DNA of 64,000 bases from Boletus sp. NGJ (taxonomy: Eukaryota > Basidiomycota > Agaricomycetes > Boletales > Boletaceae). The position numbers were made by a program, and so were the translations under genes. Shown here in pieces: positions 1 to 10,441 of this stretch. Every line of letters starts with the position of its first letter. Within the stretch, counting starts at the first letter, position 1. The notes below the pieces were generated by a model. That model was not told the DNA's origin. It saw only the letters and a program-made list of their open reading frames with translations, and made no database searches. The stretch is from assembly GCA_019096195.1 (NCBI GenBank), contig JAGTXK010000134.1, positions 434,001 through 498,000 on the forward strand, in the 5' to 3' direction.

Positions 1-55
1 CCTCAATTTTCAAACCATTTGCAAGCCATGTTGCAGCTCCACAGTGGGCTGCCGG

Positions 56-688
56 TGTTACAACTACCCTGGGTAGGGACAGGCGTTAACTTGGACGGTC
101 GAGTAGCATCAAGCTACCAGGGTCGAGAGGGGTAGCTTCAACGAGCTACGATACGGGAGAACCCTTGGTAGGGTCGAGGCTTTGACGACGAAGGGGAGTC
201 CTCGTCGTAGGGTCAAGGGTTCGGCGACAAAGGGTCTTCCTAGTCGCGGGGTCAAGGGTTTGACGACAAAGGGTCTTCCTAGTCGTAGTCAAGGGTTCAC
301 TCAAAGAGTGAAGACAAGATGTAGAAGAAGCGTTCACTCGAAGTGGAACGACGACTTTTTAGAGGTCCGGAGAGGCGATGATGAAAGTTCACCAAGTAGG
401 TGTAAATTGTGGGATCGACTACAGAGGTAGGGTTTATATACATGCTGAGGCATGGGAAAAGGATGACTAAGCCACAACACCGGAAGGATCCTATGGAGTG
501 GGAAATAGAAGGGATCCCCCGTGTGGAGTCAGTGTAGAAGTACAAATGATGCACGAGGTGCGAAGGTCGGCCTTGACTACACGGAGTCTCACTGTGTAGT
601 GAATGGTCCAAAGGGGATCCAAGAGGACGAGGCATGGACGAGGACGATTGAAGAGAAGGAAAAGGAGGAAAAAGTAGGAAACATAACA
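56..688 (+). repeat. Solo LTR (family 1) inserted in KDZ gene
   Basis: A 633 bp block starts TGTTACAACTACCC and ends GGAAACATAACA, so it has TGTTA...TAACA ends. It is bounded on both sides by the same five bases, GCCGG (51-55 and 89-93 of the following line, i.e. 689-693), a target-site duplication typical of Gypsy/Copia integrases. A TATA-like TTTATATACATG near 430 suggests plus orientation. No internal region is present, so it is a solo LTR left by LTR recombination. It lies inside the KDZ transposase and is younger than it. It holds a 39 bp tandem repeat (181-295). Confidence 0.85.
181..295. repeat. 39-bp tandem repeat, about 3 copies
   Basis: Three adjacent units of 39, 39 and 37 bp begin at 181, 220 and 259. 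Each runs from TT(T/C)G(A/G)CGAC through AAGGG...CCT(A/C)GTCG to GTCAAGGG. They lie inside the solo LTR, upstream of its TATA-like box. Confidence 0.8.
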
Positions 689-1310
689 GCCGGTGCGTGA
701 GTTACACTCTCAAGCATTTCCCTCTCAACGGCCTGTATGGTTGGTGCTGTACTCAGCAATGCATAAGCAACAGTCTGAGCTCTGTGGTGATATGCACCAT
801 GTCCCAACTCACCTTTGTGTAGCTGCACCTTGAATATATCCATTGCCAACGGATCACTGATGTGTCTCTCCAAAGCCCTCTGCTCCTCAACCAGCCACTG
901 CTGTCTTTGAATGTGGGCAACCCCCCCATTAAGGGCACGGAATGTCACCCTTGCTGATGCAAATGATTTCCACACAGCCTTGAGCTTCCTTGCCAGAGTT
1001 CTGGCTGGTATCAATGAGTACAGGCAGGATAAATGGGTAAACAACCACAGCAGAACATACACATTCTGATCATTTTGATAAAATTGGAATCATTCATTTG
1101 AAAGTCAAGAAGCTCTTGCCGATGGGGGGAGGTCATTCCTTGGGCAGACCTGGACACAATGTTCAAAGTAGACCATAAGGTCTCAATGATCTCACCATCA
1201 ACCCATCCTGCCCCAGGAATGAACAAGGGGGAGTACCGAGCAAAACATGAAGATTGATGTCCATGCACATGCCACACCCCGTGGCCAGATTTGGCAGCAG
1301 CCAAATGAAC

Positions 1311-2439
1311 CTGTTATCACTTAGCCAAGCTTGGAGCTATGCTGGCCCAGATGAATCAACCATGGAGGAAGAAGATTCAGTTTGACAGGATTTGAGGAGC
1401 CCATCCGTCCCCTACAGTGAGTGGTCCAAGAGCAAACAAGAAGCTAGGGACCTTCCTCAGAAAACAGTGTCATTCAAGGTGGGCGCTCCAACACGCAGTA
1501 TGGCATCAAAAGTGCATTTAGGTGCTTCATTTCGCTGATTCAGTGAAAGGATTAACCACAAGAAAACCCCAAATAGAGAGTGGTGGTGACCAAAGGGGCC
1601 AAAGTGAGGTGGATGGGCGACTGAGGCCAATCAATATTCGGACCTCAGTAAATGGTAAGTGGTTAATGCCCTCAGATATCACATTGTTGATGCGGTGGAT
1701 GTGTCCTTGTAGTGGGGCGACCACCAACCAAGAATTCAAAGAATGTGTCTCACCATCTGCAAAAACCATTTCAAAGTTGGACTGCCAAGAAATGCCAAGA
1801 AGGCAGATCAGGTAACTCAGGAGAATCCTGTCAGACATATTGGGCACAGGGATGAGATACTGGTGCACAGAAGGAACATTCGTTGCTAAAACCGACTTTG
1901 AAGAGAACCACCCCAGGCAACGATGATGACCGAGGTATGTGACTTGATTTCTCTCCAGATGGACTCAGCAAATCCATCCGACAATACAGCTTTAGCACCA
2001 CAAAAAAGAAGTTAAAGTTGGCTTTAAAGATGCCGAATCCATCGCCCCCTGTTGGTCATGCTGGAACTGAGGGTTGTAAAAAACCAAGGTCCTGAGCTCG
2101 CACCCCGGTTGTATCACAAGGGACTGGGAACCCGAACCCAAGGTGCGCTAACATTGGCTCTTTTTCGAATCATGGCTGATTCTAGATTTTTATCCATAGG
2201 CACAACTCCATGTCGATCAGGAAGAGCATGCAAGGCTCCACTGCCCCCATGACACAGAAGCATCGACTCCAGGACCTCGGCCGATCAGAAAATAGCTGTA
2301 TATGGCTCTTTACTCCTTGCATTATCTTGTAAATAGTTTGGACAATATTTGGCAAATAAGTTCGAAATACAATGCTAAGAACACTACTGAGGGGCCGAGC
2401 ATTTCCCTAGATGTTGCCCCTGCATCTTCCTCCTCATCC
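1311..2439. other. No recognisable gene (repeat-derived)
   Basis: Only short overlapping frames occur on both strands, none with a motif I recognise. It may hold the degenerate 5' part of the KDZ gene. A stretch at about 2,093-2,113 looks slightly like a tRNA T-arm/B-box but lacks a supporting A-box. Confidence 0.4.
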
Positions 2440-4357
2440 TCACCCAAAGCCCGCTCTTCGAGTGACTGTCTCCTCTGCAGCCATGCTCTCCATATCCATG
2501 GCATTGTCGTCCTCAGCTTGAATGGTGGTGATAGTCGGCATGGATACTGTCGATCTGGGTGTGGATTCCCCAGAAACACTGGCCATCTTGGGATCGAAGA
2601 TCGATGGAAGCTGTGGGAAACAGTCAGGGAGGCCCCCAACTTCCCTCTGAGATCACGCCTAGGCCACTGCCCCAAGTGATGGTCATGGCAACCCCAGTGT
2701 GAGGCTGCAGCACTCGACAGGGAAGGGAGGCGATCGGCTGAAGGGGTGAGTCTCTGATTGAAGGAGGGAGGGGGGGAGCGTCGGTAATACTGACATCTGC
2801 TTCCGGAGCTTGCTGGCCGAGAGATGGAGTGGGGGAGGAAGGGGAGCCAAGCGCACCTGGCTCGGTAATGGCATTGAAGAACGCCAAGGATGGTGCCCCA
2901 TTGATGGCTTTGTCACTGGCCTGCTGATGAATTTGTTGGAATGGGAATCACATTGTTGTGGATGAAGGATGAACTGTATCATCTGCAGTCCAACCCCAGC
3001 GGTCTCTGAGCTTGGTGATGACCTGGCTGAAACGTTTCCAAGGAGTTGGCCATTGCATTGACCCAATCCTCAAGGCATAAGTGACTTGCCTACAGCAGGC
3101 GGTGACTGGCCTGCAGTTGCCAGTGTGCTTGAAGCAGACTCTCATAGTCACTGGTGTCACCAGGCTCAGTGTGGCCAGACTGAGCATCACCTGATGTTCC
3201 GGTGGTGGATTGTTCAGGTGCTTGCATGGCTGGTACCAATTTCTTCACCCTGGGGATCACCACACCTTCAAGGACTATGTACAAAACATTAGTGGGCTGA
3301 ATATCACAAGTGTGCATGACTTACCTTGGGCTGGCTTCAATTGTTTGGCATTCTTTTGCAGGGGGGCCAACCTTGATGGTCAGCACTAGCTTACAGGCTG
3401 AGGGTGGTCCACGGCATGGGATGCGAATGGCTGGTAATGGCATGGGGATGGGTGGTGGTGGTGGGGCATCGTGTTGAACCTTTGACCAAGGTGGGCAAGT
3501 GCGAGACTCGCTGTGTTCCCACAGTTTCTTCGTTCTCTCCAAGGATGGGGATTGGCAGGTAAGGGAACTCAACTGTTGGTGCAGTCTTATCAGGGAGCAG
3601 TGTACCTTCCGCTGGTGGCACTGGGCACAAGCATGGCCAGGATTTGGGGTGCACCTGTCACCGTGTCATTTGCAGGCGGCACATACTTGCTCAGAATCCT
3701 CCATCTCTTTGGTGGGTGGTGGTGGCTGTGACCTGCCCCAAGAGCATCTATGAGATTTTCCCTTTCCCTGACACATCTGACGGCTTGATGTGTTGCCTTG
3801 AATGACCTCGCTCTTCAGAATCAGTTCCTGGTGGGTCAATATGCTGGGCCTTGCCCTTGCCTTTGTCCATACTCTCTGGCACCATCTGCACTTTATTGAC
3901 ATCATTGTCATTGCTGTCCTGTGTTGTCCTGACAGCCTGATCCTCAGTGTCGAGCAGCTGTCCTGATGGCCGAGCGACCTTTGTGGAAGATGTTGGGACC
4001 TTGAGCCATAGGTGATCCGGGTGACCAGAAATGTCATTCTTCAGGATCTTGCTCCAGTCCGGCCATCGGCTGTTTTGATACTGTGACATCTCAATGTCAC
4101 AGGTGATGGCCAGGAGAGGTACCTTCTCGGCACCACCTGCCACAGCTCGAATTGTGTCCTAGCATGCATGTTAGTTAGGCTGTGATGGTATGAATGCTAT
4201 GATCATGCACCAAGTGGCCCATGATCTCGGCAATGGCCTGGTGCCATGCTGCCATCCAGGCAGCAGCTCTCTCAGTTGTCCCAAGGACTTTCGTTTTGAG
4301 GACATTTTGGATGGCAGCTGTGGCATCACCAATGATGGCTTGGATGGTAGAAGACAT
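2440..4357 (-). pseudogene. Decayed gene for a Zn2Cys6-like protein
   Basis: Start ATG at 4,357 (MSSTIQAII...). Exon 1 (4,357-4,211) is followed by a convincing 52 bp intron (4,210-4,159) with a CTAAC branch site. Exon 2 opens DTIRAVAGGAEKVPLL and includes DWSKILKNDISGHPDHLWLK. Reading then shifts by one base in an A-run near 3,760. The new frame enters VCAACK-stop-HGDRC, then HACAQCHQRKVHCS. The cysteines follow C-x2-C-x6-C-x7-C-x2-C-x6-C, the spacing of fungal Zn2Cys6 clusters, interrupted by one TGA. A coiled-coil-like segment (LLQAHWQLQASHRLL) lies near 3,100 and ends at a TAG, and an acidic tail ends near 2,440. I know no function. It resembles lineage-expanded Agaricomycete proteins of unknown role. 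At least three disabling changes are visible. Confidence 0.55.
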
Positions 4358-4809
4358 GGTAGGGAATGGTGATGCAGAATGTGATGGAAAGAGATGTGTG
4401 GGACGCGGCGAGTTTTGCTTTGTGAACACTGAACAGCATTCACTGTTGTTTGGTTCTCTGCCATTGTGGCTCGGCAATTCCAGCTAATGTGCTATACTCC
4501 ATATTTCCCACATAACCACCCACTCCACTGCTGACCACATGCGTCACCATGCCCAATCCAACTTCATCCCATCCCTCCCATTCCACTTTTCCACCGTATC
4601 TCAGAACAGACTTGCAATGCAAAAGCAAGTTCAGTTCACAATTCCAGGTGAGTGCAACATTCCTGTTCTGAAGAAATTTTCCATTTGAAAAAATCAAATT
4701 CATATGCCACCTCGGTCACCATCAGTCTCAGCCTACAGCGAATCAAACTCCATTGGTAAGTGATTGGCCTTGGAATTGATCAGTAATTGACCACATTTTA
4801 GATCTAGAG
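4358..4809. promoter_or_regulatory. Divergent intergenic region
   Basis: A 450 bp gap lies between the start of the minus-strand Zn2Cys6-like gene and the plus-strand Pro-repeat gene. It is the only place where a shared promoter could sit. No clear element is recognisable. Confidence 0.3.
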
Positions 4810-5569
4810 ATGGCAAATGTATCAGATGTGTCATGGCGCATTCCCACCCCGCCTCCATTCCAACCCTACCCACTATCACTGATAACAACCGACTTTAACG
4901 ATTTCACTGATGCCCACTTACCAACCCCACCCCCCTTTGTGATACCTGACATCCAGCCGGACATGTTTGCGAGTGCCCATGTTCCAACTCCTCCTCTGTT
5001 TCTACTGAACGACATCCATATCCCAACGCCACCAAGATTCGTTCTGATGGCCAAAGACCCTCTCCCCTCCTCCATTCCACAAGAGATGGCACAGGCCGGT
5101 ATCCCTCAGCAGTCGCCTTGCCAAAAAGGCAAGACACATCTACCTGCTCAAAAGCATCGATCAGATGAGCCAGAGCAGAATGTTCGCATATTGCTCAGTT
5201 GTGATGCAAGACAAAAGCGTCAGGCAGAGGCCATGCAGACCATCAATCAACACCATGAGTTCAATCATCATCTCAGCTCCATGATATATATCTCATTACC
5301 TTGTCTGAATCTAGTGGCCGCAAGAAACGATGCCAAGCGTGATCAGTTCACCAAACAGGCCATTAACATAGATGGAATTCCGAATTTCGGTGAGTGCACA
5401 ATTAATGTGTAAATGGCTCATTTTGATGATATTGACAGTGTTTGAAAATGCTGCCATGGTTGATCACATGGTGGAGCAGGTATCCAATGTTCGGCATAAA
5501 CCAATCGAACATCTGCTTGCTCAGGTGGCGATGGAAATGGCCACAGAGTCTTTCATTTGGGCCTCATGA
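4810..5569 (+). CDS. Small Pro-repeat hypothetical protein
   Basis: Two exons, 4,810-5,389 and 5,439-5,569, are joined by a 49 bp intron (GTGAGT...GACAG), giving about 236 residues. The N-terminal half carries four copies of [ILV]PTPP-x-F, spaced 26, 21 and 13 residues apart and separated by Asp/Ile/Phe-rich linkers. The middle is basic and Gln-rich, and the C-terminal part is helical. An extra open stretch continues in frame past the TGA to 5,644 (RRMELLQTQIRLLDMLEYIQ), so the original protein may have been longer. No catalytic domain is recognised. It is divergent from the decayed Zn2Cys6-like gene, so the two may be accessory genes of one mobile element; that is inference. Confidence 0.5.
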
Positions 5570-5829
5570 AGAAGAATGGAATTGTTGCAGACCCAGATAA
5601 GGCTGTTGGATATGCTGGAATATATTCAAGAGCAGTGTGTGTAAGAATAGAATAGACATATACACTAAATCATAGCATGTAGATATGGTGGTCATACAAT
5701 GAGGAATATGTGGAAGCAGTTCAAGGCCACAACTGAGCTCAGTCTGTTAGCGCATTCATGCATGACCTTTGGTCTGCTATGCAGCGGTTGGTAATCCCTG
5801 CTATTCTCAGTCCCACTGTATGTATCCAG

Positions 5830-6790
5830 GTAAGTACTCACCCTGCTCAGCCCTGCTGTATACATCGAGGTCAGTCACACTCACACTGCTTGGTGTGGTC
5901 ATATACATCAGTACTGGTCACCTCCACCCTGCTCAGTGTGGTCATATGCATTGGGGTCAGTCACCCTCACACTGCTCGGTGTGGTCATATACATTGGTGC
6001 TTGGAAATTTCTGCCCTGCTCGGTGTGGTCGTATCCATTGAGGTCAGCCACCACCACCCTGCTCGGTCCCACCATGTCCATCGAGGTCGGTCATGCTCAC
6101 ACTGCACGGTGTGGTCATATCCATTGGCACTTGGTCACCTCCACCCCGCTCAGTCCCACCATATCCATCAAGGTCAGCCACCTCCACCCTGCTCGGTGCA
6201 GTCATATACATCGAGGTCAGTCACCCTTACACTGCTCAGTGTGGTCGTATCCATCGGCACTTGGTCACCCCCACCCTGCTCAGTCCCCTCATGTCCATCA
6301 AGGCTGGTCATGCTCACACCACTCAGTGTGGTCATATACATCAGTACTTGGTCACCTCCACCCCACTTGGTCCCACTGTAACCATTGAGGTCAGCCACCT
6401 CCATCCTGCTCGGTGTGGTCATATCCATCAAGGTCAGTCACCCTCACCCTGTGCAGTGTGGTCGTCTACATCGGTACTTGGTAACCTCTGCCCTGCTCGG
6501 TCTCATCGTATCCATTGAGGTCGTTGACACTCACACCACCTGGTGTGGTCGTATACATTAGCACTTGGTCACCTCCACCCTACTCAGTCCCACCGTATAC
6601 ATCGAGCTCAGTCACCCTCATACTGCTTGGTGTGGTCGTATCCATCAGCCCTCAGTCACTCCCAACCTGCCCGGTCTCATCGTATACATCGAGGTCAGCC
6701 ATGCTCACACTGCTTGATCCTGTTGTATATATTGGCACTTGGTCACCCCCACCCTGCTCAGTCCCATTGTATGCATTGACCTCAATCTTA
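5830..6790. repeat. 43-44 bp minisatellite, about 22 units
   Basis: A tandem array with unit starts at, for example, 5,887, 5,930, 5,973, 6,017, 6,060, 6,103 and 6,147, giving steps of 43-44 bp. Units share TGCTCRGT, then either GTGGTC or CCCACC, then RTATCCATYGAGGTCAG or a GCACTTGGTCACC variant. The alternation of variants suggests a higher-order repeat. Because 43/44 is not a multiple of three, each unit is read in a rotating frame. Long open frames occur in all three plus frames, which I take as composition rather than genes. Confidence 0.9.
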
Positions 6791-7645
6791 CTCACCCCAC
6801 CGGGGGCTGTTTCGTATCTATCGATCCTTCATCTAGTTACCCTTTTCAGGCCCTTCCGTATCCTACGTATATGCATGTTAGGCAGGCCCAGCCGTGTCTT
6901 ACACATCTCATATATCTCGGGCCTGTCATGGTATCAACCATACATGTCGGGTGTTTTGCAAGCAGGCTCACCATATGCTATGGGTGAATGTCACCACATG
7001 GGCTCGTTCCCACTCTAGTCTTTATATAATCATGGTATTGAATATATTTTGCAATCTGACAAGCAGAATTAGCTAAAATAAGCCAGATTAAGACACGTGT
7101 AATTTTACCGATGCTTTTCTCACCTCTTCGGCTCTGGCTGTTCATCCCTCTCAGCCGGGGGCCCCCTCAATCACCGTGACGAGAATCTCCAATCCCTCAG
7201 CCGTGTCGAGTCGCATGCTGGCACCCTCACCGTTTCGGGTAGTGACGGTGCTGCCATCGTTTCAAATGGTGTCGACCCTGTAGGCTGCGCGTCCGGTTCC
7301 CTCCTGCCTTTGTATTGAGGGACAGTAGTAACGTGGTCTCGCGGGTTGGTGAGTGGGCGCTGCCCAGCGACAACGACGAGGTCGACGACGACCGGCTCGA
7401 CATTCCGGCTGCTGAATTCACGCGCTCGCGCCCTCACGCAGCACTTACTAACTCAAGAAGCTCTCTCGAGTGGAAAACCGGCCTCCGTCCCAAGGGTACA
7501 CTCCAAATCGAAGAATTAGAGTACAATAATGTAGAGTGATGTACTGTTAAATGATGTATACTGACTCGAGCTACAAACTGCGACAAAGAGACACTTCGCT
7601 TCTCATGTGCATAAACAAAGAATGAAGGGAGAACTGAAAGATCTT
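6791..7645. other. Intergenic / unassigned
   Basis: This is the transition from repeat DNA to the gene block. Short GC-rich frames exist on both strands at 7,170-7,540, but no start, splice pattern or family motif supports a gene. Confidence 0.4.
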
Positions 7646-8119
7646 CTATTGCAGTCGTACAGATTTCCGCTTCCGCTTCCGCAGCATTGCTTGAGGGCTT
7701 GACGGGCGGGTTGCGGGTGAGGCTCCCGGAGGTCGAGTGAAATACGTTGATCGAGAAAGGACACTTAGAATAGCGGTGGAAATGTAGTGGCCGAGGATCC
7801 CGACTAAAGCCCCAATGATGCATGCAACAGCGCAGAATGCGTAGACCGGGTAGAGCGCAACTACAACCATACGGATGATCGAAAACGGTGTGGACAGCAC
7901 GATGGCGAACGCAATGTTGACCACGACAAAGATGGGCGAAAGCAACGCGTGAACGATGGACCAGGTGATGCGTAACGGGTACACCAGGGTGAGGAGAAAG
8001 CGGACCCCGAGGTGAAACAAGCGAGATGACCCAGTTAGGACTAACTGTAAAAGGGGGAGAAGTGATGCGATGGGAGGAGATTCCGCTGTCCGGGAGACGT
8101 TTTCGACTGTCTCAGCCAT
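7646..8119 (-). CDS. Small multi-pass membrane protein of unknown function
   Basis: Single-exon frame of 157 residues from an ATG at 8,119 (MAETVENVSR). A longer in-frame start upstream is less likely because MAET begins a clean Ser/Thr-rich leader. There are three or four hydrophobic segments, including SPIFVVVNIAFAIVLSTPF and ALYPVYAFCAVACIIGALVG. The tail ends RKRKRKSVRLQ, a basic cytosolic-looking end. I do not recognise the family. It lies tail-on to the repeat region, upstream of QCR6 on the same strand. Confidence 0.6.
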   Translation of the reverse strand: MAETVENVSRTAESPPIASLLPLLQLVLTGSSRLFHLGVRFLLTLVYPLRITWSIVHALLSPIFVVVNIAFAIVLSTPFSIIRMVVVALYPVYAFCAVACIIGALVGILGHYISTAILSVLSRSTYFTRPPGASPATRPSSPQAMLRKRKRKSVRLQ

Positions 8120-8449
8120 AGTAATTAAAACGCGACCCTCTAGTATGATTTCCGCTCCTAAGGAGGTATACGTCAAGCTACCACAAAGCACAACTGGACG
8201 CAATTGAGGTACTCACGACGCCCGAGGATATGCCAAGAACTACTTGAGCGGAACTTGCTTGGTGATGACAGAAGACTTGGACGATCACTTCATCTGGCGG
8301 AGCCAGTTGACAGTCATCACGTGCTTTCCAGGATCTTCAAGATGCTATATGGACTACATTCGGTGCTAGAGTCTTTACAGGAACTGAACGTGAACTGTAC
8401 ACTGTAGATGCCACCATCTTATTTGAGGGGAGTGAGCCATGTTCCATGC

Positions 8450-8830
8450 ATTTATCGCCAAAATTCACGGGACCCAAGGTTGGAGTTACCACTGTCGGAC
8501 AAGCAAATGACAGGCAGCTCTCGCACCCGAAGGAGCCCCAGAGGTCTCCGCCTGTAACGGGATAAAATCAGGCATGCGCCCCGAGGCCAGACTCGAACTG
8601 TTGATCGCCGACGCAGGAAACAAAGCAGCCTGGAATATCGCACAAGGACATAATGCTTTGCATACCAAGTGTCCGGAAACCAGTTCCATGTCCGCTGTTG
8701 CTGGGCTATCCAGATATCATGAAGAGGGGACGGAACAATGACCACAACCAGGAAGGCATACACAATCCCACTGCTTAGATACTCCGAATGAATATCACGC
8801 CAAGAAGAATGAAACAAAGATGCATTCCAT
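8450..8830 (-). other. Unresolved coding potential (membrane-protein-like fragment)
   Basis: On the minus strand a hydrophobic stretch, GIVYAFLVVVIVPSPLHDIW, is followed by IAQQQRTWNWFPDTW. It looks like real protein and could join, through a short intron near 8,660, to frames reading AALFPASAINSSSLASG. No complete gene could be assembled and no family is assigned. Confidence 0.25.
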
Positions 8831-8936
8831 CCTCAGATGAGGCTTGTGAGAAATCTAATCTATCAAAGTGTCTGAGTCTTGAGTTCGAGTGCAAGAAGGG
8901 TTCCTACCTAGCGTAATGACATAATTAGTACTTCAC

Positions 8937-9550
8937 CTACTTCAGCTTGGAGAATAGTTTTGGTCCTGCACAAGCCTGGAGAAAATGTGACGCTGTCGTG
9001 TACACAATAGGAGCGAGAAAACATACATCAACGCAGTGCATCATGCTTTAGACGTCAAGGTTAATATGTGAAACACGCATGATCTGTAGAACACGTACTG
9101 GACTTCCGTTGGCCAAGTTCAATCAACGCTGTGTCAGTTTGGTTTCAAGGAAGAGAAGGAAGACGTAAACATACATCTGTTAGAGCTATCTGTCAGCTCA
9201 CAACAGAGGAAATATGCGAGTTACTTACAATTCCTCAACACAGTCCTCGCCCTTGTAGCCTTCGCCTGCAGAGACCTTCTGTTGACAATGCTCAAAGTGT
9301 CGCGTCAAAGGTGCACATTTGGTCGAGCTTTTGCATTCATCCTGGATTGCTGGTTGCAACTGATGATGAAAAGCATGAGCGGGGAAAAGAACGAAGTTGT
9401 GTAGGTCTCACTGACATCTTCCGGCTCCTCCGCTTCTTCCTCCGCCTGTTCGACTTCCTCGGCCTGCGTAGACTCTATGACTTCTTCCTTCTCCTCTGCG
9501 TCTGCGTGGACGACATTCAGGAAGGACGAAAAAAACGACGAGAGGCTCAT
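8937..9550 (-). CDS. QCR6: Cytochrome bc1 complex hinge subunit (QCR6)
   Basis: The acidic hinge protein of mitochondrial complex III, which helps cytochrome c docking to cytochrome c1 on the intermembrane side. Four exons fit exactly: 9,550-9,416, 9,359-9,229, 9,045-9,027 (only 19 bp) and 8,975-8,937, giving 107 residues. The start MSLSSFFSSFLNVVHADA is the usual leader. It is followed by a Glu-rich acidic stretch (residues about 19-45) and then the conserved CHCH-like cysteines: DECKSSTKCAP, HFEHCQQKV, GEDCVEEF, MMHCVDAC. The end, AGPKLFSKLK, matches the family. Length is close to known QCR6 proteins. Intron 2 (about 183 bp) is longer than its neighbours. A long open frame on the opposite strand here is a shadow. 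Confidence 0.9.
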
Positions 9551-10441
9551 GGACGCGACTTGCGGAGGGTACTACTGGTAGATGCTTCAGACCAATTTTA
9601 CGTCTTCGCGAGTTTACGGGTCGGGGCACTCTGGGCGCCGCTTGAAATATACTTTGGACCGACCTCCATCAAAGCTTCAATTTTATCCGATATAACGAGG
9701 CTTTTTTTACCCAAGCCACATTTGCAGCGCGAATCCAGCTTAGTCTCTGACAGAAAAACTTGAATGAGTACGACACGATATCTATACTTTTGGATGGTTT
9801 TATCCAATAGGTTTTTGTATAAAACCGTCTGCCCACTCACACAGCCCACCCTGGCATGCCTTCACACCGTGTAGTACGTATTGTCACACATATAATTGGA
9901 TCTTCATCGACTCAGAGAAATGTAATATTAACAGGTGTGATACAGACCAACGATGATCGATGAACCCGGTCAATCGTATACCCCACTATCTGGAGAGTTC
10001 TCTCAAGTGGTCCGCCTCGTTTCTTTGACTTGTCAGATCAACGAGCAATGGCACTGTACCACGTGCACCTCTTGAACGTATGATCCTAAAATACTCGTAC
10101 TACCTGTGAGTGAAAAAACCAAGCTATGACAGTCCGACACGAGTGGGTGTGCGGAAGTTGCCCATAATTCTATCTTTGTTTCAAGTCGTATCTCGCGCAT
10201 GGTGTAGTGTCGACGAAGATTGTTCGAAATAACCAAATGCTGCGCACTCGATCCCTAATTTACGCTCACTCATACTTTAGTTGCTTATCTTTCCTGAAGA
10301 CACTCGAATGGGGTCCCACCTGACTTCAACGGTGGCGACGGCTAAGAATACTCGATAGGACATGATAAGAACCAAGGCTCGTATTTCACCCTCGTCCCAG
10401 TGGCTGCCAATCTTCCCCTTGAATCAAGTGTGTCTCCTGTC
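9551..10441. other. Intergenic between QCR6 and OPT transporter
   Basis: About 890 bp between two divergently transcribed genes. Only short shadow frames are present. It presumably holds both promoters, but no motif stands out. Confidence 0.4.

Larger units (their letters stand above)
1..1310 (-). pseudogene. KDZ-family transposase, C-terminal part (runs off left edge)
   Basis: This is the 3' part of a KDZ (Kyakuja-Dileera-Zisupton) DNA transposase. Read on the minus strand from about 1,305, it shows WHVHGHQSSCFARYSPLFIP followed by GAGWVDGEIIETLWSTLN. This is the conserved block of KDZ proteins in which a His-rich stretch precedes the VDGE acidic residue. An MNDSN motif follows. After a probable intron near 1,060-1,010 comes the Lys/Arg-rich helical tail (ARTLARKLKAVWKSF), then SDPLAMDIFKVQ, a typical KDZ C-terminal motif. 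A solo LTR at 56-688 interrupts the gene, and reading resumes at 1-55 with a WLANGLKIE segment that fits the family. I could not recognise the N-terminal half between 1,310 and 2,300, so the copy is probably dead. Confidence 0.8.

Noticed and set aside
2093-2113. tRNA-like or SINE-like B-box
   Set aside because: The match to a T-arm is partial, no A-box lies at the right distance and no cloverleaf can be drawn.
5758-7018. Several long overlapping plus-strand frames, His/Pro/Ser-rich
   Set aside because: They are readings of the 43-44 bp minisatellite in rotating frames, with no start context, intron or domain.
9131-9763. 210-codon plus-strand frame
   Set aside because: It lies across QCR6 exons and introns on the opposite strand; the QCR6 model explains the sequence and the plus frame has no family motif.
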